Source: Strix aluco (taxonomy: Eukaryota; Chordata; Aves; Strigiformes; Strigidae). Taken from it: DNA of 64,000 nt. Shown here piece after piece: positions 1-17,935 of this stretch. Below the pieces are notes generated by a model that had not been told where the DNA came from, made no database searches, and saw nothing but the letters and a program-made list of their open reading frames with translations. A program made the translations under genes and the position numbers. The stretch covers positions 9,391,466 to 9,455,465 of the forward strand of contig NC_133954.1 of NCBI RefSeq assembly GCF_031877795.1. The letters run 5' to 3'. The stretch's first letter is position 1; each line of letters starts with the position of its first letter.

Positions 1-1387
1 TCTGGGAGTCGGGGGGCTCGGGGGGGAGGGGGCCGTGCCGCGCTGCGTCCCCGCGGCGGCTCTTTGTTCGCCGTTGGCGCGGGGGCCGCCCGTGGGGGAG
101 GCGATGAAGGCAATCATCGCGTCTGCTCCTGATTCAATTTCCCCCTGACAGGGTCGTCCATCACGGCCCCGGTAATCACCGCGCTGGCAGCTGGGAGCCG
201 CGGGAGGTGGGCTCCTGCCCGGGGTCCCACACCGTCACCCCGGCCTCGGGCCGTGCCTCAGTTTCCCCCTGACGCTCGCTGGGTGCTGGGGGGTGGCTGC
301 TGGGCCCCCCTTTCCCGGCACCGCCGCGGGTGGGTGCCCTCGCCGTGCCGCCATGGGTGCCCCGCGGCACCCGCCGGTCGGGGAGGCTCCCGTGGGTCGG
401 GGCGTGGTGGGCTCCCCCCCCCCCCCCTTCGGCCCGTCCTGGCTCCGGGGGACGGTGCAGGCCCGGGCAGGGCCGGCCCCGGGCGCTGTCCCCCGCCGGA
501 GCCGCCCCGACGGCGGTGGGACCCAGTGGGACCAGTTCAGCGACTGGGTGGCGGTGGGTGGGGCCCACTCCCCCGCTCTGGCTCTGGGGCCATTCCGCCG
601 CGTGGCCTTGTGGGAACGGGCTGGGGTGGGGTGGGGGGGCTCCTGTCCCGTGTGTGTCCCCCCCTCCCCATCCCCTCCTCTGGCACCGGGCAGGGCTGCG
701 GGTGCCCTGGGGCTGATGGCGGAGGCTGAACTGAGCCTCAGTTTTCCCCTTGGCCTCCCCCACTGGGGTGCTGGAGGACGCAGGGGGTGGGGGCACCGTG
801 TCTGCCCCCCCCCCACCAGCACCCGCACAGCGCGGGGGTGCCCTGTTTGTGTAGGTCCTACAGGATTTGCGTGGGCCTGGACGCGATGTCCCCGCTCTCA
901 CTCCCAACAGGAAATGTGGGGGTCCGTGTCCCCGCTGGGGGGGGCCCAGCGCACTGCCCCCCCTCCTCACGCGTGTCCGGCCCCGCTGCCGTCTGCCCTC
1001 GCCAGATGTGCTGCAGCTGCGCGGCCCCGGGGCTGATCCGGCTGGGCCCCCCTGGGGGTGCACATACACCCCCCCCAACTCCGTGGGGTTCGGCCCCATC
1101 CTGAGCGTGGTGCTGGGGGCTGCCCCGCTCGCCACGGGTGCAGGGGGGGGCCTGTTGCACCCCCCAGCCCGAGGTGGGTGTCCCTGGGTGCCCCCGGCTG
1201 GGGCCAGACCCGGCAAGGGGGAAGCGAGCGGAGGTGCTGGGCACGGCCCTGGGGACCCCGGCACGGCCCCCCCACGCGCTGCGGGACCCCCAACCCCACG
1301 CGGGGGACCCCGGGACGGGCAGGGGATGGTGGCGGGGGGGGGCACCCAGGGTGGGTGTGGGGGCCTCTCCACGCTCACAGCCGCGTG

Positions 1388-1873
1388 TGGGCACATGTGT
1401 GCATGCACATGGTGGCTTGCACATGTGTGTGCACCTGGGGCTGGCTGTGTGTGCGTGTCTGTGTGTGCAGGGGGGTGTGCACGCGTGTAGCAAGCGTGGG
1501 GGTGTGCATGTGTGTAGTGGTGGGGTGTGCATGTGTGTAGGTAAGCATGTGCAGGGGTGTGCATGCATGTAGTGTGGGGGGTGTGCATGCATGTAATAAG
1601 CATGTGTGTAGGGTGTGCATGTGTGTAGTATGTATGTGCGGGGTGTGTGCATGCATGTAGTAAGTGTGTGTGGGTGTGCATGTGTGTAATAAGTGTATGT
1701 GGAGGGTGTGCATGCGTGTAGTGTGTGTGCATGCATGGTAGTAGGTGTGTGTGGGGTGCATGCGTGTAATAAGCATGTGCGTGTGTGTGCACGTGTGTAG
1801 TAAGCATGTGCGGGTGTGCATGCCAGTAGTAAGCGTGTGCAGGGGGTGTGCACGTGTGTAGTAAGCGTGTTGG
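1388..1873. repeat. TG-rich degenerate minisatellite
   Basis: About 490 bases of imperfect tandem repeats of roughly 20 bases built on alternating purine-pyrimidine words such as GTGTGCATGTGTGTAGTAAG. On the minus strand the repeat gives long frames rich in His, Thr, Cys and Leu, which are artefacts of the repeat. Alternating TG/CA tracts can adopt Z-DNA; no function is claimed. Confidence 0.85.
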
Positions 1874-3066
1874 GGCTGAGCCACTCGGGGGGGTGCGTGT
1901 GTGTGTGCTCAGTGCCCGGCCCTGCCATGCATGTGCCCGTGACAGGCGCGCACACGCGTGTCGGTGCGTGTGGCCGTGCCCGTGTCCCCGTCCCAGGGGC
2001 TCCGCGGTGGGGCCTGGCTGCCCTGGGGTCCCCCTCCCCTCACTGGCCCTCGGAGGGTCTTGGGGGGGGGGGGAGGCCCTGAGGGATTGCCACCCCCAGC
2101 CCGAGGGGCTCCCTGGGCCGCGGCCCCCCCGACCCGCCCCTGCCCTGGTTCCCAGGCTGCGGGAAGCGGGACCCCCCCGCGGCCCCCTCCCCCTGCAGCC
2201 AGGGCCCCCCCGGCCCCGCTCCGGCTGCCGGCACGGGGGGCCCCCGCGGCCCGGGCCCGGCCCGTCACCCAACCCGCTGGCTCCGGTTTCTTCCGCGCCG
2301 CAGCCGCTCCCCCGCAGCGCCCCGTAATTAATTAATTTTTAAAAATTAATGAGCAAAACGTGCTCCCTGCAGGCCGGGGGCCGCGGGCGGGGGGTGGCGG
2401 AGCTGAGGGGCCCCCGCTCGGGGCAAGGGCTGGAGAGAGCCCCTGTGGGGTGCGATGCTGGGGACCCCCCGGCCCCCCCATCTCCGCCCGGGGAAGATTG
2501 ATGAGGCCGGGCTGGGCGCTGGGCCCCCGCGCCTGGGAAAGCCCATCACGGCGGAGGTTTTCTATCACTGTCACGGGGGCCGGGGGGAGCCGCCTGCGCC
2601 GGCCGGGAATTCGCCGCGCTCAAAGGCCGCTGAAGGGGATAAATGGGGTCTTTTGAAGTGGGCGGGCGGGAGGGGGGCTGCGGGGGGCCCCCGAGGTGCC
2701 GGCGTGGGGATGGGGGGAAGGGGCTGAGGCCAGGAGGCACCCCCCGTACCCCGGGCTGGGCTGGGGGCCTGTGTCCTGTTGTGTGCTGGCGCTGGGACCC
2801 CCCACTCCGGGCTCAGCGGGGACCCCCGTGCGCTTTGTGGTCCCCATCGCGCTCGTGGGGGCTTCTTGTGTTCCCCGGAGCATCGGCCGCCCCCGGGAGC
2901 GGGGGCCTGGGGTGCTGCTGGCGTCACTCTGGTGTCCCCGTGCTGCTGGCGGGGCGGTGGGACGGGGCACATGGCGGGGGTCCCCGTCCCCCCTCGCGCC
3001 GCGGGGCTGCGTGCGGGGCGCTCCCCTCGCCCAGTTCCTCTTGGCTTCTGCATTAAGGCTTTGGGG

Positions 3067-3111
3067 TTTTTTTTCTTTTTTTTGGTGTGTGTTTTTTTTT
3101 TTTTTTTTTTT
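3067..3111. repeat. T-rich homopolymer tract
   Basis: Three T runs of up to about 21 bases separated by single C or short GT interruptions. It stands out sharply from the GC-rich surroundings and may be the remnant of a retroposon tail, but no adjoining repeat body was recognised. Confidence 0.7.
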
Positions 3112-3404
3112 AATCTCTGTTTCTTCCTGTTGCCGCCGGCGTGGGACGGGAAGCGCTGCCTGGCGGGGCGGCCACCGGCCTGCGTGTAAGGCCCAGCCGG
3201 GGCCGCGCCGCGCGGTGCACCGGCCCCGCGTCCCCTCCGTCGCAGCCACATTCTTTCCAGCGCTGGTAATGAGTCAAAGCAGACATTTGTCATGTTCGCT
3301 GCAGGAAGTTGGAGGAGCGCTGGGCTTTTGTTCAGAAACCTGCTGGCTAAGCAAAGCCTTTGACTTTCTATTATTATTTAAACAGGCGCTGCTGATCCGC
3401 TCTG

Positions 3405-3446
3405 CGCACACACGCACACACATGCACACGCAGACACACGCACACG
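3405..3446. repeat. CA dinucleotide-type repeat
   Basis: Interrupted (CA)n microsatellite with ACACGC and ATGCAC variants. It directly follows an AT-rich island that may be a conserved non-coding element. Confidence 0.8.
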
Positions 3447-4372
3447 CCTCCCGGCCTTTTTCTTATTCTTTTTTCTGTTTTTCTCCCCTTTCTCTCTCCA
3501 CCCCGCCTCTATTTTGGAGGGGGGGGGGGGGGGGGCAGGTTGGACATGAAAGCGGGGCGGCCTGGCTGTTTGCTTTGGGGCTGGGGTGAGGGGGGGCTGC
3601 TGGCATGTGGGCGTGCGGAGCGTGAGGGTGCCCTCGGCGTGCGCGCGGGTGCTGCCGTGTGTGCACACACGCGTGCACACCCACATCTGCTCACGCGCGC
3701 TCCCTGCTTGCTGCGTGTGGCCGTGCAGGGCTGGCGTGTGCGGCAGCGCCCACATTTCCCCCCCCCCATCCACCCCCCCACCTCCACCCCGTGTCCAGCC
3801 GTGCACACGCGTGTGCTGCTCCTGCCCCTGGCAGCACCCAGGCGGGGGTTCGGGTGGGCTCTGCACCCCCCTGGGCTCTCCCTTGGAGGGCACCCCGGGG
3901 AGGGGGGGGGGGGGGCTGGGGTCCCCGTGGCATGGCAGAGGCCGTGGGGTGACACCAGGCAGCAGGGGGGGTGTTACTGGCGTGGCAAGGGAGGGGCACC
4001 ATGGTGGCCCGTGGCCACCCCGGCCTGTGGCCACCCAGGCCATGCCGCATGGGGACACGGTGTCACACACGTGTCTGTGTGTGCAGAAGGGATGCACACA
4101 CGTGTGTGCGCACAAGGCTGCCCCCCCTCACACACACGAGTGCACACCCCCAGCCCCCCCCCCCCCCCCCCCGTGCAAACAGTGTGGCGGGGACACGCGT
4201 GGGCCCCTCTGCAGTGGGGACGCAAACAAGCACATACCCGGTCACGCAGCGGGCACACGCGTGAGCACGCGCACACACGCGTGTGCACACACCACCCCCC
4301 CCCCCCAGTACGGTGGCACCCGCACCCCGGGGGGGCGGCCGGGGGTCAGGCCGAGGTGAGCCCTTCCCGCCG

Positions 4373-4389
4373 GGTTCACCCGCAGTTCA
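4373..4389 (+). promoter_or_regulatory. DR5 retinoic-acid response element, RARA P2 promoter
   Basis: Seen directly: GGTTCA, five-base spacer CCCGC, then AGTTCA, a perfect DR5 of the PuG(G/T)TCA type bound by RAR-RXR heterodimers. The half-sites are identical to those I recall for the RARB2 element. The bases that follow (CGCATCCCATTAGGCAAAT, 4390-4410) resemble the initiator-proximal part of the RARB2 promoter, except that the TATA-like bases are replaced. The site lies 527 bases upstream of the isoform-2 ATG, which would give a long 5' leader as in RARB2. This predicts retinoid autoregulation of the RARA isoform-2 promoter. Confidence 0.8.
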
Positions 4390-4618
4390 CCCGCATCCCA
4401 TTAGGCAAATGAGCCCCCCCCCCCCCAATCACCCTGAGACCCCCCCCCTCAGCCCGCTCTCGCGTGGGGGTGTCCGCCCCCGTCCGCCCCGCGCGTCCGT
4501 GACCGGGGAGGGGATGGGGGGGTCCGGAGGCGGCCCCGCGGCGCGGAGCGGGTTAAGGCTGCGGGGAGGCGGCTGGTGTCGGGAGGGACCGGGGCTGCGG
4601 AGCCGGCGGGGCTGCGCC

Positions 4619-4703
4619 TTCCTCCCCTCCCCCTCCCCCCTCTCCTCCTCCCTCTCCTCCTCCTCCTCCCTCTCCTCCTCCTCCTCCTCCTCCTCCTCCT
4701 CCC
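4619..4703 (+). repeat. CT/CCT polypyrimidine tract in RARA2 leader
   Basis: About 85 bases of almost pure C and T, ending in a CTC trinucleotide run of about ten units. It lies between the DR5 element and the isoform-2 start codon, so it is likely in the 5' leader or proximal promoter. Such mirror-like polypurine-polypyrimidine tracts can form triplex DNA and are often length-polymorphic. Confidence 0.8.
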
Positions 4704-4766
4704 GCCTGCCCGGGCGCGGAGCGGAGCGGCGGGGCCCCGCTCCCCCGGCTGAGCCGCGGCGGGGCC

Positions 4767-4823
4767 ATGGCAGCGCGGCGCGGGCGCCCCGGGGGCCCGG
4801 TTGCCGCGGGGGGGGGCTACTGA
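4767..4823 (+). other. Upstream open reading frame in RARA2 leader
   Basis: A short frame, ATG at 4767 to TGA at 4821-4823, encodes 18 residues and ends 92 bases before the isoform-2 ATG. The context GCCATGG is close to the Kozak optimum. Upstream frames are known to restrain translation of the related RARB2 mRNA, so a similar role is possible. This is inference: the transcription start was not observed. Confidence 0.4.
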
Positions 4824-4915
4824 CCGCCCGGGGCCGCCCCCACCGCCGGAGCGGGGTTTGACGGGGGGGTGGGGGGGTGGGGGGGCGGGGAGCCGCCCCC
4901 CCGCGGCCCCGGGCC

Positions 4916-12578
<7,663 letters not shown>

Positions 12579-13357
12579 CCCGCGCCCGGCGCGCACCAGG
12601 ACAGAGCCCGGCACACGCCGGGGGGGGGGGAGCCTGAGCCTCGGGCCTGGCTGCAGCCCCCCACCCTGGGGCGGACTCCTCGGCAGCCCCCCACCCCCCC
12701 CAGCCTCCACGCCGGACGCCTCCGCCGGAGCGGACCCCGCGGGGAGCCCCAAAGCCCCCGGCCCCCCCCCACCTCCCACAAGCCCCGGGCGAAGCGCGTT
12801 GGTTGAGTCACATTTCAGGGGCGCGGGGGCCCCCTCGGCCGCGTCCCCGGGGACGCCCCGGCCCCACCAGCACCAGCACAGACGGGATCGCGCCCACCGA
12901 GACACCCCCCGCCCCGGCCGTCCGGCGGGGAGGACCCGGCCAGACCCCGCCCGCTGAGGAAGCAGAGTCATTTAAAAGAGAAAAGAAAGCAAAGTATATA
13001 TATATAAATATCTATAAATATCTATAAATACGTTTTAAAACCTTTGTAAAAGTTTGGAGGGGTTTTTAGGCCTGTGCAGGTGGAGGGGGCACGGTGGGTG
13101 CTGCTGGGGCGGGGGGTGGGGGGGGGCACACGATTTATTATTATTAAATTTTTTTTTTTTGTTGTTGTTGAGATTTTAGTGGTTTTAGAGTCGGGGGGCG
13201 CCGGGCGGGCCCTGCCCCGGCCCCCCCAGGCGGGGTGGGGGCTGTGGGGGTGCGCGGCGGTGCCAGCCCCGACCTTGTGGGGAGCGGGGCCCGGCCCTGC
13301 CGGCACGGGGAGGACGGGAGGGGGGGAACGGGGATGGGAGGGGGGGGCTGGCTCCAG

Positions 13358-13374
13358 AATAAAGTTTATTTATT
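13358..13374. terminator. Two-way poly(A) signal cluster for RARA and GJD3
   Basis: AATAAAGTTTATTTATT: AATAAA on the plus strand at 13358-13363 serves RARA, whose 3' UTR starts at 12579. On the minus strand AATAAA occurs twice (13365-13370 and 13369-13374), about 585 bases past the GJD3 stop codon. The two convergent genes therefore probably end on the same 17 bases and their transcripts overlap slightly. A further minus-strand AATAAA near 13133-13140 could extend GJD3. Confidence 0.7.
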
Positions 13375-13954
13375 CTAGTGCCCGGCTCGTTCTTGCTGTG
13401 GGGGCACCCGGAGGGGAGGGAGGTGCCCAGGGAGTGGGGGGGCGCACGGTCAGGGCTGCAGCACCCTGAGTCCTGGGGGGGTCTTTGCTGCAGGGTCTGG
13501 CTGTCCCCAAAGGCTGAGCTGGGGAGAACCCTTTGGGGCCCCCCCGCACCCCCAAAGCTCTGCCCTTCCCAGCCCTGATGCTGCGGTTGTGTCCCCCTAC
13601 ACCAGGGGCCAGTCCCGGCCCGCAGAGCCCCAACACGTTCGTGACATCCCCAGCACAGGGTGTGGGGGCAGCCCTGGCCCTCCCCATGCCAGGCTGGGGG
13701 GGCAGTGGGAGGGGTCAGGGGTGTCCCTGCCGCTGCGCAGGGATGGGCCCTGTTTGTTTTCCTTTTGTCCATATTTTTTTTCCAGCAGCTGCCGGGTGAG
13801 GCCCATCCGCTGCCCACAACAGGAACCGAGGGCACCGGGGCACGGCCCAAACCGCTTCCCCGGCACAGCGAGGGCTGGGGCGGGGAGACCCGCAGCCGCC
13901 TGCTGGGCACCAACCAGGCTGAGAACGGCCACAGCTCATGCCAGCAATGGCAAC

Positions 13955-14686
13955 CTACACGGTCAGGTCCCCCCGCGGCGGTGAGGAGGCATTGGGGTGA
14001 CACAGCTCTGCCACGGCCCCCGCCGGCTGCCCGGGGGCCGGTCCCCGCTCCTGTGGCCGGTGGCAGCAGCCGGGCCGGGGCGGGGGGCCCTTGCGCAGGA
14101 GGTGGGCGAGCTCGGCCAGGCTGAGCAGCGCCGAGACCAGCCCCACCACGAAGTAGAAGTGGATGAAGACGGTTTTCTCGGTGGGGCGGGAGACGAAGCA
14201 GTCGACGCGGTGCGGGCAGGGCCGCCGGCGGCAGACGAAGAGCGGCTGCACCCTGAAGCCGTAGAGCAGCGCCTGCCCCAGCAGGAAGCCCAGCTCGGCC
14301 GCGATGCGTGCCACCACGCTGCCCACGTAGAAGGGCTGGAGGCGGCGGCCGCGCTGGCCGGGGGCCCCCCCGCGCCCCGGCTTGGCCGCCTGGTGCACGG
14401 CGAAGATGACGAAGAGGGCGGCGGGAGCTGAGAGCACGACGACGTGGAAGACGAGGAAGCGGTAGTGGGAGATGGGGAAGGCGGCGTCGTAGCACACGGG
14501 TTTGCAGCCCGGCTGCTGCGTGTTGCAGACGAACTCCTCCTGCTCGTCCTCGAAGACGTCGCTGCCCACGGTGGCCAGGACCAGGATGCGGAAGAGGAGC
14601 ATCACCACCAGCCAGAACCGCCCCACCATGGGCGAGTGCTCCTGCACCGCGTCCAGCAGCGAGCTCAGGAAGCCCCACTCGCCCAT
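13955..14686 (-). CDS. GJD3: Connexin, gap junction protein delta 3
   Basis: A 243-residue connexin in one uninterrupted coding exon; six subunits form a hemichannel. It begins MGEWGFLSSLLDAVQEHSP, the standard connexin N-terminus, and has four membrane segments (about residues 20-40, 76-96, 128-150 and 188-210). Extracellular loop 1 has CNTQQPGCKPVC (C-x6-C-x3-C) and loop 2 has C-x4-C-x5-C followed by FVSRPTEKT, both diagnostic. The cytoplasmic tail is short and ends DLTV, a plausible PDZ ligand like the C-terminus of human GJD3. The location between RARA and TOP2A on the opposite strand to RARA is the same as in mammals. The start was chosen as the only ATG giving the conserved N-terminus. 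Confidence 0.95.
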   Translation of the reverse strand: MGEWGFLSSLLDAVQEHSPMVGRFWLVVMLLFRILVLATVGSDVFEDEQEEFVCNTQQPGCKPVCYDAAFPISHYRFLVFHVVVLSAPAALFVIFAVHQAAKPGRGGAPGQRGRRLQPFYVGSVVARIAAELGFLLGQALLYGFRVQPLFVCRRRPCPHRVDCFVSRPTEKTVFIHFYFVVGLVSALLSLAELAHLLRKGPPPRPGCCHRPQERGPAPGQPAGAVAELCHPNASSPPRGDLTV

Positions 14687-16894
14687 GGCCGCGCTGCGGG
14701 AGCGGGGTCAGCGCTGGGGGGGGGACACGCTGCGGCCGCCAGGATGGAGCCCAGCGGGCAGCACGGCCCCTCTGGCTCCTCGCCCTCCACACCCCTCCCA
14801 ACCCATCGCTCCAGCCCCACTCCCAGGAGGGTGCCTGGGCAGTGCCAGCCCAGCTCACCCCTGTCACGAGTGTCCCCAGGCGTCTGCTCTGCCCCGGGAC
14901 TCGCTCCCCCAGAGATGGGTCCAAGGACACCAGCTGGGGCAGGACAGGCAGGTTCCCCAGCCCTTGTTCCCCCCCTCAGACCCCTCGAGCCCCCCCAGCC
15001 CAGCCCGGCGGGGTGTCCCCTGGTACCTGCGGAGGCTGCGGTCACGGTGTGCCAGCGCGGCTGGCGCCGGCTGTCCTGGGCTGTGCGGGACTGTCCGGTC
15101 CCTTGTCCGGCTGGGATGGGATGACGGTCCCGCAGCCACGCCTGGAGTCCTTTTAAAGAGACAGAGCAGCCGCAGGGGCGCCTGGAGGGGAGGGGAGGGC
15201 TCAGCTCTGCCGGGGGGGGGCTCAAGGGCGAACACAGCCCTGGGGCCAGCAACTGCCCGGGCCACAGGTTGGTGCTGGGGGCTGTGACCGCCCCATGCAG
15301 AAACACCCCCGTGCCTCGGCCTCCCCAAACCCCTCAGGGTCCCAGGCCACAGCACTCAGCCCCCAAAAGGCCCCCCCAGCACTGGTGTCACCTCCCTGGC
15401 CCCAGCACATCGGCCGCATTCGACTGTGCCACGACAGCTCCTGCCCTGCAGGACCGGGGTGCTGTGCCCGGGGGATGCTCAGGGCAGGCCCCAGCCCTCC
15501 CTGCTCCGTGCCGGGGCTGTGGGGGCCACGGGGGCTCCCGCTGACCATCCCGGGCTGCCCCCAGCCCTGGCAGGTGCTGGCAGATGGAGCCGCGGTGGCC
15601 GGCAAGTGGCTGTGCTGTCCGGCTGCCGCTTCCCAACGCACCGCGGGGCTCGGAGGGAAATCCTCAGCGGCACGGCCAAGGCTGCCCCCAGCCCCTGCCC
15701 GTGGCCTTTGCTGGTGCCTGAGTCACTTTGTGGTGACGAGAGCAGAGTCTTGGCCACCATGGGCCACCCTCAGGCCCTCCTCGCCCCTCGGGGGACGCGC
15801 GATGCCCACGCTGGGTCAGTGCCCTGCACCCCCCCAGCCCTCGGCTTCCCCAAGGCCCCGCTCAGGGACATTTTGTGATGGAGAAAATCCCAGCGTGCCG
15901 CCCTCTGCGTGCGCAGTGCGGCTCTGGAGACGCGTTTGGGGGTTACAACGCAGCAGCGCGGCCGCGGCCTCGCCCTTCGCCGTGCGAGTCGTGACAAGGG
16001 ATTCCGCGGGCGCGCTCGCGGCGAGGAGCCGTAAATAGCGGGGCCCCTCGGCAGGGCCGTGCTGGAGACGCTCTCCAGAGCCCGGCAGTGGAAAATCTGA
16101 CAGCGCTTTCCACACTTGACCGGGTTCCAGCAAAGCACCTCGGTGGCACCGATAGCGCCAGGGGACAGGGAGGGGGGGCCCCGGGGTTTGCCCGTCGTTC
16201 CTGCGGCTCCCCGGGTGCGGGGGGCACCAGGCTGGGACATGGGACAGGGGAGCTCTGTCCCGGGAGCTTTGTTAGGGACCCCAATCCCTTGTGCTGTGGG
16301 GACCCAACACCCTGAACCCCCATTTCTGCCCGCAGCAGAGGCGGTCACGTGCTCCCCCGCAGCCAGGCAGCCCCCCAGGGCTGCGACTTAGGCCCAGCTC
16401 AGCACAAACCCAGCACTGGGAGAAAAAAACTCTCTGGGCTGATTGAAACTTCAGGCCCTGCTCACCTGCGGCTGCAGAAGCAGAAGTTGGGGCTGGGGGG
16501 GGACGGGTGCAGGCGCCGGGGCCTTCACAGGAATTGGGAAAGCTGGGCTGAGGGCACGGGTCCAGGCAGGGGCTTTGCAAAGCCCCGCTGAGGGCAAGGA
16601 ACATCCGGGCAGCACCTGAGCCGGCGCCTCGGGCAGCTCCACCAGCCCCACGGTGAGCAGGGCCTGAGCCAGTTTCCATAACAAACCCCAAATTGGCTAA
16701 ATCTGCGCTGGAAACCACCTCAGAAGTGGGAGAGGAGCCCTCGGGCCCAGTCTGGCTGCGCAGGGTGGGAGCAGAGGCCTCTCGCCCCTGGGAAAGTCGG
16801 AGTTTCAGGTACTTACCATGAAGAGAGAGAGACACCCCCCTCCAGAGAGCTGGCGCAAGGGAAAAGCGAGGGCACAGGCAGCTGAGAATTCCTT
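14687..16894. other. Intergenic region between GJD3 and TOP2A
   Basis: About 2.2 kb between the GJD3 start and the TOP2A poly(A) signal. It must contain the GJD3 promoter and any untranslated first exon. Open frames on both strands lack recognisable domains or conserved splice structure, and no gene was supported. Confidence 0.6.
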
Positions 16895-16900
16895 TTTATT
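16895..16900 (-). terminator. TOP2A poly(A) signal
   Basis: TTTATT on the plus strand, AATAAA on the minus strand, about 1.04 kb downstream of the TOP2A stop codon. The interval 16901-17935 is AT-richer and read as the 3' UTR. Confidence 0.7.
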
Positions 16901-17935
16901 GACAAAAACTTGAGTAAAACCACTTTTTGTTATTATTATATAAATATTAAAAAGGACAGAAACTCAGGACAACAAGAAAAACACAAAAACATGTTGACAG
17001 ACAGTGAAGAAATAGTGGTAGAGAAAGAGCTCTAGGAAAAGCAGAGCACAACCAGATAAACTCTGCAGGGAAGGGATGGGGACGCGGCCCTGCTGCTGCC
17101 CGGGGGCTGCCCACCCCCCCCCACCCGGCAGGGGACAGCACCGGGCACGGGGGAACCGGCCGCCCGCCCAAATCACCGGCAGATCAGGGAGCTCTGGCCA
17201 GCAAAGGTCTGTCCTGGCCACCAGCTGCCGGGTGCTGCCGGCCACCTCTCACCTGGAGGTGACCTCGGGGCTGACCCAGCCCAGCACGGGGTTTCTTGGC
17301 AGCCAGACAGAAGATAAAACTGCCAACGCCGAGCACAGAGAGGAGACAAGTCTGCGCAAACCTCCGTCGCTAAATCTGGCTTTTAAAAAACCCGACAGGG
17401 TAAAACTCAACATGGCGGAGGCTGAAGAGGGGCCTGCACGGGTGTAAAGGGCTGCAAAAGAGAAAGAAAAACACGAGCGTGGAGTTCTGAACACCAACGC
17501 CTCACGCTATTTCCCCAGGGTTGTGGAGTTCAAAGCTTACCTATTTTATTATTTTTTTAAGATATCTAAGGAGGAAGGTGTCTATGTGAGAGGGTATGTT
17601 AAAGGATTTGATATGTTCTAAAGTCTACTCTATGATGTTAAAATGACCAAAGGGTGGAAAGATTCCATCTAGCTAATGGTAAGAGGGAAGTGCATCAGCA
17701 CTGGCTGGGCACATGGCTCCAGTGTTCACAAGAAAGGAGGGGGGTTCTGTTTAAACAAATTTAAGTTATTTAAAACCAAGAAAAATAGAACTGTAGTCAG
17801 TTCTAACAAACATTTCTGGACTAGCTTAAATTCAGTAAAAAGATTTCCCAGTCTGAGATGTTCTTTGGCGAGAGCACTGCGGAAGGTCAGTTTGTAGATG
17901 GGTTTGGATCAGCAGTTTAAAATCTTCATAAAAAT

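Larger units (their letters stand above)
1..4372. other. Non-coding DNA upstream of RARA P2 promoter
   Basis: No exon could be supported here. The stretch is very GC-rich with many C and G homopolymers, so long open frames on both strands are expected by chance. The isoform-1 first coding exon of RARA was not found, so this is probably the intron that precedes the isoform-2 exon, or upstream flank. It holds a TG-rich minisatellite (about 1388-1873), a T-rich tract (3067-3111) and a CA repeat (3405-3446). Two AT-richer islands (about 2330-2660 and 3240-3395) look like candidate regulatory sequence. Confidence 0.6.

Noticed and set aside
176-2272. 698-codon open frame on the minus strand
   Set aside because: It is created by GC-rich sequence and the TG minisatellite. 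The peptide is low-complexity His/Thr/Pro with no domain, and overlapping frames on both strands are equally open.
3519-3536. Long G homopolymer as a specific G-quadruplex regulatory element
   Set aside because: G and C runs of this kind are everywhere in the GC-rich flanks, so this one is not special, and run lengths may be unreliable.
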